A stretch of DNA of 64,000 nucleotides, from assembly GCA_050249615.1 (NCBI GenBank), contig JBFWQE010000008.1, positions 1 to 64,000 on the forward strand, read 5' to 3'. Source of the stretch: VFZN01 sp050249615. Its GTDB lineage: Bacteria; Acidobacteriota; Vicinamibacteria; Vicinamibacterales; UBA2999. The notes beneath the pieces are model-generated. The model saw nothing but the letters and a program-made list of their open reading frames with translations. It made no database searches and was not told where the DNA came from. Shown one piece after another: positions 24,129-32,626 of this stretch (positions are counted from its first letter, which is position 1; the number at the start of each line of letters is the position of its first letter). Position numbers and translations under genes: made by a program.

Positions 24129-24791
24129 GTGAGCGTTCCGGCGGATCCCGAACTCGTCGCGGCCCTCAAGCGCGGCGACGAGCGACTGTTCGAGCAGGTC
24201 GTCGCCCAGTATCAGCGCTCACTGCTGAAGCTCGCGACCATGTGGGTCCGGACGCCTGCTGCCGCCGAGGAGGCCGTGCAGGACACCTGGCTGGCCGTCG
24301 TGCGCGGCCTTCCCTCTTTCCAGGGGCGCTCGTCGTTCAAGACGTGGCTGTTCACGATCCTGGCCAATCGAGCCCGGACCCGAGCGGTCCGCGAGAGCCG
24401 CTTCGTGCCCCTCTCGGCCGCGCTCGATCCCGGCGACGATGAGGCGGCTGGCGACGAGGACCGGTGGACACCGCGGGGACGATGGGCTCGGCCGCCCGCG
24501 GACTGGCGGCTCGATTCGGCGGAACATCACGCCATCACGCACGAGCTCGCAGGAGTGGTGGAGGCCGCCCTCGAGGACCTTCCCCCGGCGCAGCGCGCCG
24601 TGGTCGTGCTCCGTGACATCGAGACCGTCGAGGCCACGGAGGCCTGCACCATCCTCGGGATCACACCGACGCATCAGCGCGTCCTGTTGCATCGCGGACG
24701 CACGCGGCTCCGGGCCGCGGTGGAGGCACACCTCACCGGCTCGCGCACCGCCCACGGCTCCCACGCCACACGCGCCCGCGCGCCCGCGTAA
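24129..24791 (+). CDS. ECF sigma factor (RpoE-like)
   Basis: 220 residues from GTG. Region 2 (YQRSLLKLATMWVRTPAAAE then EEAVQDTWLAVVRGLPSFQG, SFKTWLFTILANRARTRAVR) and region 4 (LPPAQRAVVVLRDIETVEAT, EACTILGITPTHQRVLLHRG) are complete. The 45-residue linker between them is longer than usual and rich in Trp/Arg. Its closest relative in this window is the sigma factor at 33571-34191 (VLLHRGRTR is identical). No anti-sigma gene is adjacent. It is divergent from the large TonB receptor and lies before the Tlc-like carrier gene. Confidence 0.88.
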   Translation: MSVPADPELVAALKRGDERLFEQVVAQYQRSLLKLATMWVRTPAAAEEAVQDTWLAVVRGLPSFQGRSSFKTWLFTILANRARTRAVRESRFVPLSAALDPGDDEAAGDEDRWTPRGRWARPPADWRLDSAEHHAITHELAGVVEAALEDLPPAQRAVVVLRDIETVEATEACTILGITPTHQRVLLHRGRTRLRAAVEAHLTGSRTAHGSHATRARAPA

Positions 24792-24824
24792 CGACACGGG
24801 CCCGGGCTCGGACTCACGGGCAGC

Positions 24825-26204
24825 ATGCCGTTTTCCGCCCCCGACCCGTCCCACCGTGCCTCAATGACCTTTCCGGGCCCTGTCGTCTCCACCCCGGAGA
24901 CCCGGATCGCGTGGGCGGAGAAGTTGCTCCGTGTCTTCGGCGACGTCAGGTCAGGGGAAGGGCAGCTCACGCTGCTCCTGACGCTGAACCTCTTCCTCCT
25001 CCTGGCGGCGTATTACGTGCTCAAGACCGTGCGCGAACCGCTCATCCTGACCACGGGCGGCGCCGAGATGAAGTCGTACGCCGCGGCCGCGCAGGCCCTG
25101 ACACTCACGGGGTTCGTGCCGCTCTACTCCTGGTTCGCCGGGCGGGCGGGGCGCCGGGCGCTCCTCACGGGTGTCCTGCTCTTCTTCACCATCCAGGTGG
25201 AAGCCTTTGCCCTCGGCCTGCACCTCGATGCGCCGATGCTCGGGTTCCTCTTCTACGTCTGGGTCGGCATCTTCAGTCTCGCCAGCATCGCGCAGTTCTG
25301 GTCGTACGCCAACGACGTCTTCAACCGCGAGACCGGCGAGCGGCTGTTCCCGATCATGGCCCTCGGCGCTACCGTCGGAAGTCCGGTCGGCGCCTGGCTG
25401 GCGCGGGCGCTCTTCGAGTCGGGGACGACGACGGTCGACATGCTGCACCTCGCGGCGCTGATGCTGCTCCTGCACCTCGGGCTCTATTCCGCAATCGAGC
25501 GCCGCCTCTCGGGCCTCGACCGGGCGGGGCAGCCGACGCCAGCGCCACCTCGGCGTGGGGGTGGGTTTGCGCTCCTGTGGTCGAATCCGTTCCTGTGTTG
25601 GGTCGCCATCTTCCTGTTGTGCCTCAACGTCATCAACACGGTCGGCGAGTACATCGTGAGCCGGAGCGTACTCGAGGCCGCGACACGCGCGATTCAGGAG
25701 GGCCGGGCGACAGACGTCGGCACGTTCGTGGGGAGCTTCTACGGCGAGTACTTCTTCTGGGTCAACGTGCTGGCCGTGGCCCTCCAGGCCCTCCTGGCCT
25801 CCCGCATCGTCCGGTGGGCGGGCACCGCCGGCGCGGTACTGACGCTGCCGGTGGTCGCGCTGGGGGCGTACGGACTGATCGCCGCCGGTGCGGGCTTCGG
25901 GGCCATCCGGTGGATGAAGACGGTGGAGAACGCCACCGACTACTCGATCATGAACACGGGGCGGCAACTCTTGTGGCTGCCGACCTCACGCGACGAGAAA
26001 TACAAGGCCAAGCAGGCCATGGATACGTTCTTCGTGCGCGCCGGTGACATGATCGCCGCGGGTGTCGTGCTGGCCGGCACCAGTTGGGTTGCCCTCTCGG
26101 TGAGGCAGTTCGCGCTGATCAACCTCGCGCTCGTCATCGGGTGGCTGCTGCTCGGATATCTGGTCGCCAGGTCCTACCGACAGTTGTGCGCGGAGTGCCC
26201 CTGA
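24825..26204 (+). CDS. Tlc/Npt-type nucleotide (NTP/NDP) exchange carrier-like protein
   Basis: 459 residues, 11-12 predicted membrane helices. Motifs LLLAAYYVLKTVREPLILTT near residue 60, FWSYANDVFNRETGERLFPI near 165 and a MKTVENATDYSIMNTGRQLL near 365 are those of the ATP/ADP translocase (Npt1/Npt2) family and its free-living relatives. Such relatives in Acidobacteriota are not parasites' energy importers and their cargo is unproved. It follows the sigma factor by 33 bp and is convergent with a second, more divergent member. Confidence 0.8.
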   Translation: MPFSAPDPSHRASMTFPGPVVSTPETRIAWAEKLLRVFGDVRSGEGQLTLLLTLNLFLLLAAYYVLKTVREPLILTTGGAEMKSYAAAAQALTLTGFVPLYSWFAGRAGRRALLTGVLLFFTIQVEAFALGLHLDAPMLGFLFYVWVGIFSLASIAQFWSYANDVFNRETGERLFPIMALGATVGSPVGAWLARALFESGTTTVDMLHLAALMLLLHLGLYSAIERRLSGLDRAGQPTPAPPRRGGGFALLWSNPFLCWVAIFLLCLNVINTVGEYIVSRSVLEAATRAIQEGRATDVGTFVGSFYGEYFFWVNVLAVALQALLASRIVRWAGTAGAVLTLPVVALGAYGLIAAGAGFGAIRWMKTVENATDYSIMNTGRQLLWLPTSRDEKYKAKQAMDTFFVRAGDMIAAGVVLAGTSWVALSVRQFALINLALVIGWLLLGYLVARSYRQLCAECP

Positions 26205-26254
26205 TCGAAGGGCGCCGGCTACTCGAGACCCTCCCCGAGGGTCGCCACGATCGG

Positions 26255-27604
26255 TCAGGCGTCGGGCACGCGAGGCAGCGGTGACGATCCGTGTCCCGCG
26301 GCTTCCTGAGCGAGGTGCTGCCGGAATGCCACGGCCACCCACACCCAGAGAAGACCGCACGCGAGCAGCAGGCGACCCGCCCACACGTTCGCCGTGGCCA
26401 CATCAGGGCCCGGCACGCTGCCGGACCAGAGGGCCCAGAGCAGCACAGAGCCGCCGGCGCCTTCCGCCAGGCGGGCGGCCGTGCCTTCCGCCAGGAGCTT
26501 CGCCGCCGATCGGTGCGCGGGTTCCACCATCGCGAAGGCCTGTTCCCAGGCGACCCTGTGCACGGAGGACTTGAGGCCCCCCTCCGTCAGCCGGAGCAGC
26601 GCCCTCACGGCGGGCGACAGGGTCCACAGCACGGCCGGCGTCAGGAAGAGGAGGGCTGCGGGAAGAACCAGGAGCGAGCCGCCAAGGCCGAGCCTTCTCT
26701 GGAGCGGCGGCATGGCGAAGGCGTACACGACCAGCGCCACCAGATTCAATCCCAGGTACACATCCGCAAAGAGCTGCAGCGGGGCCCCACCGGCCAACAC
26801 GCTGCGAGTGGCCGCGGCGTAGAACAGGAACTCGACCAGCACACCCGCCAGGGCCGCTGCCATGGCCATGCCCAGGAGCATCGGCACGCGCGGTGCGGTC
26901 GCCGCCCGAAGCGGCATCGGCGGCGGGCTCGGCTGGCGTGGGGCAATCCGGCAGCGCGAGGGATACCGCGCCTGTGCCCGGCCCATCACGGCGGCGGCCG
27001 CCACCATGGCCGCAGCCGCCACCAGGAACAGCAACTGCGGCGTGACGTGGCCTGCCGCAAGCCTCGCCACGAAGGCGCCGCCCATCCCTCCGGCCAGCGA
27101 ACCCGCCCCGACCCTGCCATACGCGCCGGCCAGCGCGCTCGTCGGCATCCCCCCCATCAGGTCGGCCACCAACAGCCAGGCGAGCGAGAACAGCACGCCA
27201 AACACGAGCGGAATGGACATGAATACGATGGTCATGCCCGGACCCGCGCCGGGCCGGGCCCAGACGGACAGCGCCGCAATGCCGGCGGCAGCCGCCAGCG
27301 GAGCAAGCACGCGCATCCGGCGCCCGCCCACGAGATGCATGGCCGACAGCGTGACGAGCGCCACGGGCAGCGACAGCGCCGCCATGCCGAGGTAGGCCCA
27401 TGGCAGATCGGCGAGCTCACCCGCGCGAAAGTAGAGCGCGTCGCGCGCGGTCCTGCAGAGGATGAAGGCCGCCGTCATGAGCGCCAGGGCGGCGACGACA
27501 GCCTGAGTGCGCTGCCGGACGTCCAGCGCGGTGAGCGGCGCCGGGGCAGGTGGCCGGGCCGGTGGCGGCTCCGCCAGGAGCCCGGGCGCTACTCCGGCCG
27601 ACAC
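26255..27604 (-). CDS. Divergent Tlc/MFS-like membrane carrier
   Basis: 449 residues from GTG 27604, with about 12 hydrophobic segments. TAAFILCRTARDALYFRAGE and SVHRVAWEQAFAMVEPAHRS correspond to VLKTVREPLIL and the ENATDYSIMNTGRQLLW region of the neighbouring carrier, but the key acidic and lysine residues differ. I treat it as a distant paralogue with unknown substrate. The start is uncertain: longer in-frame codons run far into the peroxidase-like gene upstream, and GTG 27604 overlaps that gene by 16 bp. It closes the minus-strand operon sigma factor, AhpD-like, carrier. Confidence 0.65.
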   Translation of the reverse strand: MSAGVAPGLLAEPPPARPPAPAPLTALDVRQRTQAVVAALALMTAAFILCRTARDALYFRAGELADLPWAYLGMAALSLPVALVTLSAMHLVGGRRMRVLAPLAAAAGIAALSVWARPGAGPGMTIVFMSIPLVFGVLFSLAWLLVADLMGGMPTSALAGAYGRVGAGSLAGGMGGAFVARLAAGHVTPQLLFLVAAAAMVAAAAVMGRAQARYPSRCRIAPRQPSPPPMPLRAATAPRVPMLLGMAMAAALAGVLVEFLFYAAATRSVLAGGAPLQLFADVYLGLNLVALVVYAFAMPPLQRRLGLGGSLLVLPAALLFLTPAVLWTLSPAVRALLRLTEGGLKSSVHRVAWEQAFAMVEPAHRSAAKLLAEGTAARLAEGAGGSVLLWALWSGSVPGPDVATANVWAGRLLLACGLLWVWVAVAFRQHLAQEAAGHGSSPLPRVPDA

Positions 27605-28098
27605 GTGGCTTCGTAGCCGGCCTCGAGGGCCAGTCCGGTCGCCAGCACCAGGCGATTCGCGAACGAGAAATAGGCGACCGTCAGGATCGCGTCGAGGATG
27701 GCCCGGTCGCTGAGGCCGATCGCCCGGAGTTCCTCGAGATCGGCCGCCGAGCACTGTTCGGGCGTTCGCGCCACCCGCGCCGCCCACGCCTCCAGGCGGG
27801 GGTCGAGCGGGTCCGGCGGCAGCTGGGCGAGGGCCGTGGCGTGATGCCCCACGCAGTACTCACAGCCATTCGCCCTGGAGACGGCGACGGCCAGGGCCTC
27901 CCGCTGCGCGCGAGACAGCGGGGAGGGCTGGAACATGATGGCCTTGTAGTGCTCGAAATGGGCCGCCAACACGCGGGGATTGAGCGATTGGACCTGATGG
28001 ATGTCCGCCACCCCGCCTCGAGCGCCCGCGATCCGCCGGTACATCTCCGCCAGATCCCCCTGCGCGCGCGCTGGCGCGATCGTCTCAATCCAGGCCAT
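27589..28098 (-). CDS. AhpD-like peroxidase-related protein
   Basis: 169 residues of the carboxymuconolactone decarboxylase/AhpD fold. The active-site motif CEYCVGHH (C79, C82, H85/H86) with preceding acid residues is that of peroxidase-related alkylhydroperoxidase-like proteins. Such proteins recur next to arsenosugar genes. GGAG lies upstream of ATG 28098, and the sigma-factor gene ends 9 bp before, so the two are co-transcribed. It probably reduces peroxides or other oxidants through the vicinal thiols. Confidence 0.85.
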   Translation of the reverse strand: MAWIETIAPARAQGDLAEMYRRIAGARGGVADIHQVQSLNPRVLAAHFEHYKAIMFQPSPLSRAQREALAVAVSRANGCEYCVGHHATALAQLPPDPLDPRLEAWAARVARTPEQCSAADLEELRAIGLSDRAILDAILTVAYFSFANRLVLATGLALEAGYEATCRPE

Positions 28099-28107
28099 GT
28101 CGGGCTC

Positions 28108-28737
28108 CTACTCGAACGTTCGCTTCTCGTGGGTCACAGCGGGCGCGAGAACTGCGGCCAACGCTTTTCGAGCGCCGACCAGACGCAGCTTCACGGCATT
28201 TCGCGTGGTACCGAGCCGCTCCGCCGCGTCACGGATGCTGAGCCCTTCAAAATACACCAGGGTCATCGCATCTCGGTGCGGCGCCCGGAGCCGGGCGACG
28301 GCGCGCTCGATCATGGACCACCGCTCCTGCTCGATCAACACCGACTCCGTGCCGGCGGCCGGGTCATGCCACGCGTCGGTGAGCGCCAGCGGGTCCACTG
28401 GCAGCGTGTCCTGGCGGAAATCCGGGGTCCGCGCCCGCTTCCGCACCACCATCAGCGCCTCGTTCGAGGCAATCCGGAAGAGCCACGACGAAACGGCCGC
28501 CTCGCCTCGAAATCGCGGAAGAGCCCGGAACGCCTTCAGGAACGCCTCCTGCACGGCGTCTTCAGCATCGGCGTCGTTCGGCAGATAGCGCCGGGCGACG
28601 GCGAGAAGCCGGCCGCGGCAGCTCCGCACGAGGTGACGAGCGGCCTCGGGATCCTGCCGCTGCAGGCCCTCGAGCAGATCCGCATCGGTGTCGAACGCCG
28701 GCGCTGGACCCACATCGGTCCCGGAGGTCGGTGCCAT
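28108..28737 (-). CDS. ECF sigma factor
   Basis: 209 residues from ATG 28737. Region 2: ARRYLPNDADAEDAVQEAFL, SSWLFRIASNEALMVVRKRA; region 4: LRAPHRDAMTLVYFEGLSIR, AAERLGTTRNAVKLRLVGAR. It is the first gene of the operon with the AhpD-like protein and carrier, so it may respond to oxidative or arsenic stress. No anti-sigma gene follows. Longer in-frame starts upstream give an implausible Arg/Gly-rich extension. Confidence 0.88.
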   Translation of the reverse strand: MAPTSGTDVGPAPAFDTDADLLEGLQRQDPEAARHLVRSCRGRLLAVARRYLPNDADAEDAVQEAFLKAFRALPRFRGEAAVSSWLFRIASNEALMVVRKRARTPDFRQDTLPVDPLALTDAWHDPAAGTESVLIEQERWSMIERAVARLRAPHRDAMTLVYFEGLSIRDAAERLGTTRNAVKLRLVGARKALAAVLAPAVTHEKRTFE

Positions 28738-28860
28738 CCCGGAAAGGGTCTCGCGACCAGGCCAGTTCGTTACACCGCGCTCGATCAGCGAAACGCGTAA
28801 CGTTCCCGCCCCGGCGCGGACTGACAGGCAGCCGCAGGGCGCGGCAGGGTGAGGCCTTTC

Positions 28861-29568
28861 ATGCGTATCACGTACAAATTCATCCTTGGCCTTGGCGCGG
28901 CCGCGGCAATTCTTCTCATGGCACTGCAACTCCCCCTGGCGGAGTGGGCGGCCGGCCTGGTCACCTGGATCCAGGCCGCCGGGGCAACGGGCACGGCAGT
29001 GTTCGCCATGGCCTATCTCCTGGCGACACTGGGCATGCTGCCGGGCTCCGTCCTGACGCTGGGGGCCGGGTTCGTCTACGGGCCGGTGGGCGGGACGCTC
29101 CTGGTCTCCCCGGTCAGCGTACTGGCCGCGACGTGCGCGTTCCTGCTGGGCCGGACGGCCGCCCGCGGGTGGGTGGCGCATCGCCTGACCGCGTTCCCTC
29201 GGTTCGAGGCCGTCGACCGGGCGGTGGAAGGGGCGGGCTTCAGAATCGTGCTGCTCCTCCGGCTGTCACCGCTGTTCCCGTTCACGGTACTGAACTACGC
29301 GCTGGGCCTGACTCGCGTGCGGCTGCGCGACTACGTCGCGGCCTCGTGGCTGGGCATGCTGCCGGGCACCATCCTGTACGTGTATCTCGGGTCACTTGTC
29401 ACCAGCGCGTCGGACCTGGCGCGCGGCGGTGCGGGCACGGCGACGAGCTGGACGTACTGGCTTGGCCTCGGGGCCAGCCTAGCCGTGGCGATCGTGGTGA
29501 CCCGGACGGCGCGGACCGCGCTTTCCCAATCACTGTCGGCTCATGCCGCGAGCCTGGAGTCCCGATGA
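28861..29568 (+). CDS. TVP38/TMEM64 (DedA-related) membrane protein
   Basis: 235 residues, 5-6 membrane segments. GMLPGSVLTLGAGFVYGPVG and LLLRLSPLFPFTVLNYALGL are the SNARE-associated/VTT domain motifs (re-entrant helices with the R-x-S-P/F signature). These proteins are lipid scramblases or solute-linked membrane proteins. GGTGAGG lies before ATG 28861 (GTG 28849 is an alternative). Its stop overlaps the next start (ATGA). The pairing TVP38 plus mercuric-reductase-like flavoprotein is conserved in many bacteria. Confidence 0.88.
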   Translation: MRITYKFILGLGAAAAILLMALQLPLAEWAAGLVTWIQAAGATGTAVFAMAYLLATLGMLPGSVLTLGAGFVYGPVGGTLLVSPVSVLAATCAFLLGRTAARGWVAHRLTAFPRFEAVDRAVEGAGFRIVLLLRLSPLFPFTVLNYALGLTRVRLRDYVAASWLGMLPGTILYVYLGSLVTSASDLARGGAGTATSWTYWLGLGASLAVAIVVTRTARTALSQSLSAHAASLESR

Positions 29569-31115
29569 CCGTCATGGAGTCCTCTCACGCTGTCACCGCG
29601 ACCGACGCGGTCCCCGGGCTGCTGGCCGCCGACGATCACGATCGCCGGCTCGTCTCGCTCGTCCACCCCCCGGACTGGGTCAACCCGGATCCGCCGGGCA
29701 CGTACAACCTCGTGGTGATCGGTGGGGGAACGGCGGGCCTCGTGTCGGCCGCCGGCGCGGCGGGGCTCGGCGCCCGTGTCGCGCTGGTCGAGCGGCGTCT
29801 CCTGGGCGGCGACTGCCTCAATTACGGGTGTGTGCCGTCGAAGGCCCTCATCCGCGCGGGACGCGCCGTGGCGGACGCGCGGCAGGCCGCCCTGTTCGGC
29901 CTGGTGCGGCCCCAGGACGACGGTGTGGATTTCCCGTCGGTCATGAACCGGATGCGTGCGCTCAGGGCCGACATCGGAGCCCATGACTCGGCGCGCCGCT
30001 TCCGCGATCTCGGCGTCGACGTGTACCTGGGCGATGCCCATTTCGCCGGGCGGGATGCGATCGAAGTCGGGGGACGCCGCCTGCGCTTCTCGCGCGCCGT
30101 CATCGCCACCGGTGCGCGTCCGGCGGCGCCGTCCATCTCGGGCTTGACGGAAACGGGATATCTCACCAACGAAACGCTCTTCGGGCTCACCGCGCTGCCC
30201 CGGCGTCTCGCCGTCGTTGGCGCCGGTCCCATCGGGTGCGAGATGGCTCAGGCCTTCGCCCGGTTCGGCAGCGTCGTGACGATCGTCAGCCTCGACCCCA
30301 CCATCCTCCCGCGCGAGGATCCGGACGCCGCCCGTGTGGTCCAGTCACAGCTCGAGCGTGAGGGGATCAGGTTCCTGCTGGGTGCGCGGCTCACGACAGT
30401 GGAACGGACGCCGGGAGGCAAACGCCTCCACGTCGAACGCGTGCAGAGCGCGGAATCGCTCGAAGCCGACGAGATCCTCATCGCCGTCGGGCGCGCCCCA
30501 AATGTCGAGGGCCTCGGGCTCGAGACCGCCGGGGTGGCATTCACCCCGCGCGGCGTCACCGTCAGCGACACGTTGCAGACCACGAATCCGCGCATCTACG
30601 CCGCCGGGGACGTCTGCTCCGCGTACCAGTTCACGCACGCCGCCGATGCCATGGCGCGAATCGTGATCCAGAACGCCCTCTTCTTCGGACGCCGGAAGGC
30701 GAGCGCGCTCGCCATGCCGTGGTGCACGTACACGGACCCCGAGGTTGCCCATGTCGGCCTCGCCGAAGCGGAGGCGCGGTCGCGTGGGCATCGCGTCCAG
30801 ACCCTCGACGTCGGCCTCGAGGACGTCGACCGGGCCATCCTCGACGGAGACAGGCACGGCTTCGCCCGCCTGCACGTGGATTCTCGCGGGCGCATCCTCG
30901 GCGGCACCATCGTCGCGGGGCATGCCGGGGAGATGATTGGCGAGCTCGCGCTCGCGATCACCGCGGGGCTCGGGGCCGCCGCGCTGTCCAGCACGATCCA
31001 TCCCTACCCGACACAGGCCGAGGTCCTGCGGAAGCTGGGCGACGCCTATCGGCGATCGAAAGTGACGCCGGGGCTGCGCCGGATCCTCGAGCGGTTCTTC
31101 GCCTGGCGACGGTAG
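29565..31115 (+). CDS. Mercuric-reductase-like pyridine nucleotide-disulfide oxidoreductase
   Basis: 516 residues. After a 45-residue N-terminal extension, the FAD fold YNLVVIGGGTAGLVSAAGAA precedes the redox disulfide GGDCLNYGCVPSKA (C84, C89). The NAD(P) fold is RLAVVGAGPIGCEMAQAF, and the C-terminal dimer domain ends with the HPYPTQAEVLRKLGDAYRRS motif. MerA proper has an N-terminal HMA domain and a C-terminal Cys-Cys pair; neither is present. It should therefore be called a MerA-like disulfide reductase with unknown substrate. It overlaps the TVP38 gene by 4 bp. Confidence 0.88.
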   Translation: MTVMESSHAVTATDAVPGLLAADDHDRRLVSLVHPPDWVNPDPPGTYNLVVIGGGTAGLVSAAGAAGLGARVALVERRLLGGDCLNYGCVPSKALIRAGRAVADARQAALFGLVRPQDDGVDFPSVMNRMRALRADIGAHDSARRFRDLGVDVYLGDAHFAGRDAIEVGGRRLRFSRAVIATGARPAAPSISGLTETGYLTNETLFGLTALPRRLAVVGAGPIGCEMAQAFARFGSVVTIVSLDPTILPREDPDAARVVQSQLEREGIRFLLGARLTTVERTPGGKRLHVERVQSAESLEADEILIAVGRAPNVEGLGLETAGVAFTPRGVTVSDTLQTTNPRIYAAGDVCSAYQFTHAADAMARIVIQNALFFGRRKASALAMPWCTYTDPEVAHVGLAEAEARSRGHRVQTLDVGLEDVDRAILDGDRHGFARLHVDSRGRILGGTIVAGHAGEMIGELALAITAGLGAAALSSTIHPYPTQAEVLRKLGDAYRRSKVTPGLRRILERFFAWRR

Positions 31116-31241
31116 GCGCGGGCTGTAACGGCAGCGAGGTGCCGCGGGACTGAACGCCAGATGCCGAGCTCGGTTCGCGTGGCGCGGACCTTGCGGCCCG
31201 CGGCCCGCATGCTGCGTCGGCGTGAGAAGGAGTGCCCGTCC

Positions 31242-31703
31242 ATGTTCAACACCCTCGTTCGATCCGCTCTCGTCTGTGGCCTCCTGGCCACCGCATCCAT
31301 CGTCGCGGCCGGCGCACAGAGCGGCGCGCCGGCGGCCACGCAGGCGGGAGACGTCGCGCTTGGCGGCTACTGCCCTGTGGCCTACGTGGCGATGAACCAG
31401 GCCATGAAGGGCGACCCGAGCCAGAAGAGCACCTACAAGGGGAAGACGTATCACTTCGCGAACGCCGATGCGAAGAAGATGTTCGACGCCGCCCCGGACA
31501 AGTACGTGCCGGCCTACGACGGCTGGTGCGCCACGGCGGTCGCGCAGAACATGAAGCTCGCGTCCGACCCCGCGCTCTTCACCATCCACAACGGCCGCGC
31601 CTATCTGTTCTCGGACGCCGGGGCAAAGGCCATGTTCGACAAGGACAAGACCGGGACGATCGCGAAGGCGGACCGCGCCTGGACCACCCTCGCCAGCAAG
31701 TAG
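31242..31703 (+). CDS. Secreted YHS-like domain protein
   Basis: 153 residues with a signal peptide (MFNTLVRSALVCGLLATASI, ending AGAQS). The mature part has the YHS pattern: LGGYCPVAYVAMNQAMKGDP, YKGKTYHFANADAKKMFDAA, PDKYVPAYDGWCATAVAQN. The two cysteines (CPVA and WCAT) and the histidine suggest metal binding. It lies between the MerA-like and DUF547 genes, all on one strand. YHS proteins are often found with copper or arsenic handling genes; the ligand here is unproved. Confidence 0.82.
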   Translation: MFNTLVRSALVCGLLATASIVAAGAQSGAPAATQAGDVALGGYCPVAYVAMNQAMKGDPSQKSTYKGKTYHFANADAKKMFDAAPDKYVPAYDGWCATAVAQNMKLASDPALFTIHNGRAYLFSDAGAKAMFDKDKTGTIAKADRAWTTLASK

Positions 31704-31783
31704 GTCCCCGGCCCGGCTCGCGTCGCCCGCGTGGCACGTGGGCCGGGCATCTCCCCTCGCCCTCGCCAGGAAAGGATCCCGAC

Positions 31784-32620
31784 GTGTTCGCTCGTGCTCC
31801 GATCGTACTCCTCGCCTTCGCGGTCGCGTCGGGCGCCGCCCACGGAGAAGCCCGAATGGCCGCCTTCGACCACCACTATGGTCGGTACGCGTCGGTGCTC
31901 GCGAGGCACCTGCGGGGCCCGCGCGTGGACTACGCCGCGCTGAAGGCCAATCGCGCGGATCTCGACCAGGTCGTGGCCTCGTTCGCCGGCGTGACCGCCG
32001 CGGACGAGGCATCGTGGTCGCGGGCCGAGCGACTGGCGTTCTGGATCAACGCCTATAACGTGTTCACGCTGCGGGCGATCGTGGATCACTACCCCATTCA
32101 GGGAAGCTGGATGAGCCTGTATCCGCGCAACAGCATCCGCCAGATCGATGGCGTCTGGACCGACGTGAAGTGGATGGCGGCCGGCCGGGAGGTGACGCTC
32201 GACGAGATCGAACACCAGATCCTGAGGCCGCAGTTCCAGGAGCCACGTATGCACCTGGCGATCAACTGTGCCTCGGTGGGTTGTCCACCGCTGGCGGCCG
32301 AGCCGTATCGCGCGGCATCGCTCCACCAGCAGCTCGATGCCGCGACGGCACGGTATCTCGCGAGCCCGCTCGGCCTGGTCGTCTCGGGCTCGACGCTTCG
32401 GATGTCCAGCATCTTCAAGTGGTTTGGCGGCGACTTCGAGGCGCGGTACGGACCCGAGGGCCCCGCCAGTCGCTCGGGGACCGACCGCGCCCTGCTCGGC
32501 CTGATCATGAAGCACGGCCCGGTGAACGCCCGGACGATCGCAGGAGCGGGCAAGGCTCGCATCACCTTCCTCGACTATGACTGGTCCCTCAACGACGTCG
32601 CCAACGCGACCTCACGGTGA
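31784..32620 (+). CDS. DUF547 secreted protein
   Basis: 278 residues from GTG 31784 (AGGAAAGGA upstream) with signal peptide FARAPIVLLAFAVASGAAHG. DUF547 signatures: YGRYASVLARHLRGPRVDYA, RAERLAFWINAYNVFTLRAI, EHQILRPQFQEPRMHLAINC, SVGCPPLAAEPY. The family has a papain-like fold suggestion but no proven function. DUF547 genes frequently sit in TVP38/MerA-like/TIGR04282 clusters, as here. The next start is 7 bp after its stop. Confidence 0.87.
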   Translation: MFARAPIVLLAFAVASGAAHGEARMAAFDHHYGRYASVLARHLRGPRVDYAALKANRADLDQVVASFAGVTAADEASWSRAERLAFWINAYNVFTLRAIVDHYPIQGSWMSLYPRNSIRQIDGVWTDVKWMAAGREVTLDEIEHQILRPQFQEPRMHLAINCASVGCPPLAAEPYRAASLHQQLDAATARYLASPLGLVVSGSTLRMSSIFKWFGGDFEARYGPEGPASRSGTDRALLGLIMKHGPVNARTIAGAGKARITFLDYDWSLNDVANATSR

Positions 32621-32626
32621 TGGGTG

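Noticed and set aside
26291..27616. 441-codon plus-strand frame rich in His/Arg/Gln
   Set aside because: Antisense shadow of the second Tlc-like carrier gene.
29565..31115. True mercuric reductase (merA)
   Set aside because: No HMA domain, no C-terminal Cys-Cys pair, and no merT/merP nearby, despite mercury-type MerR genes in the window.
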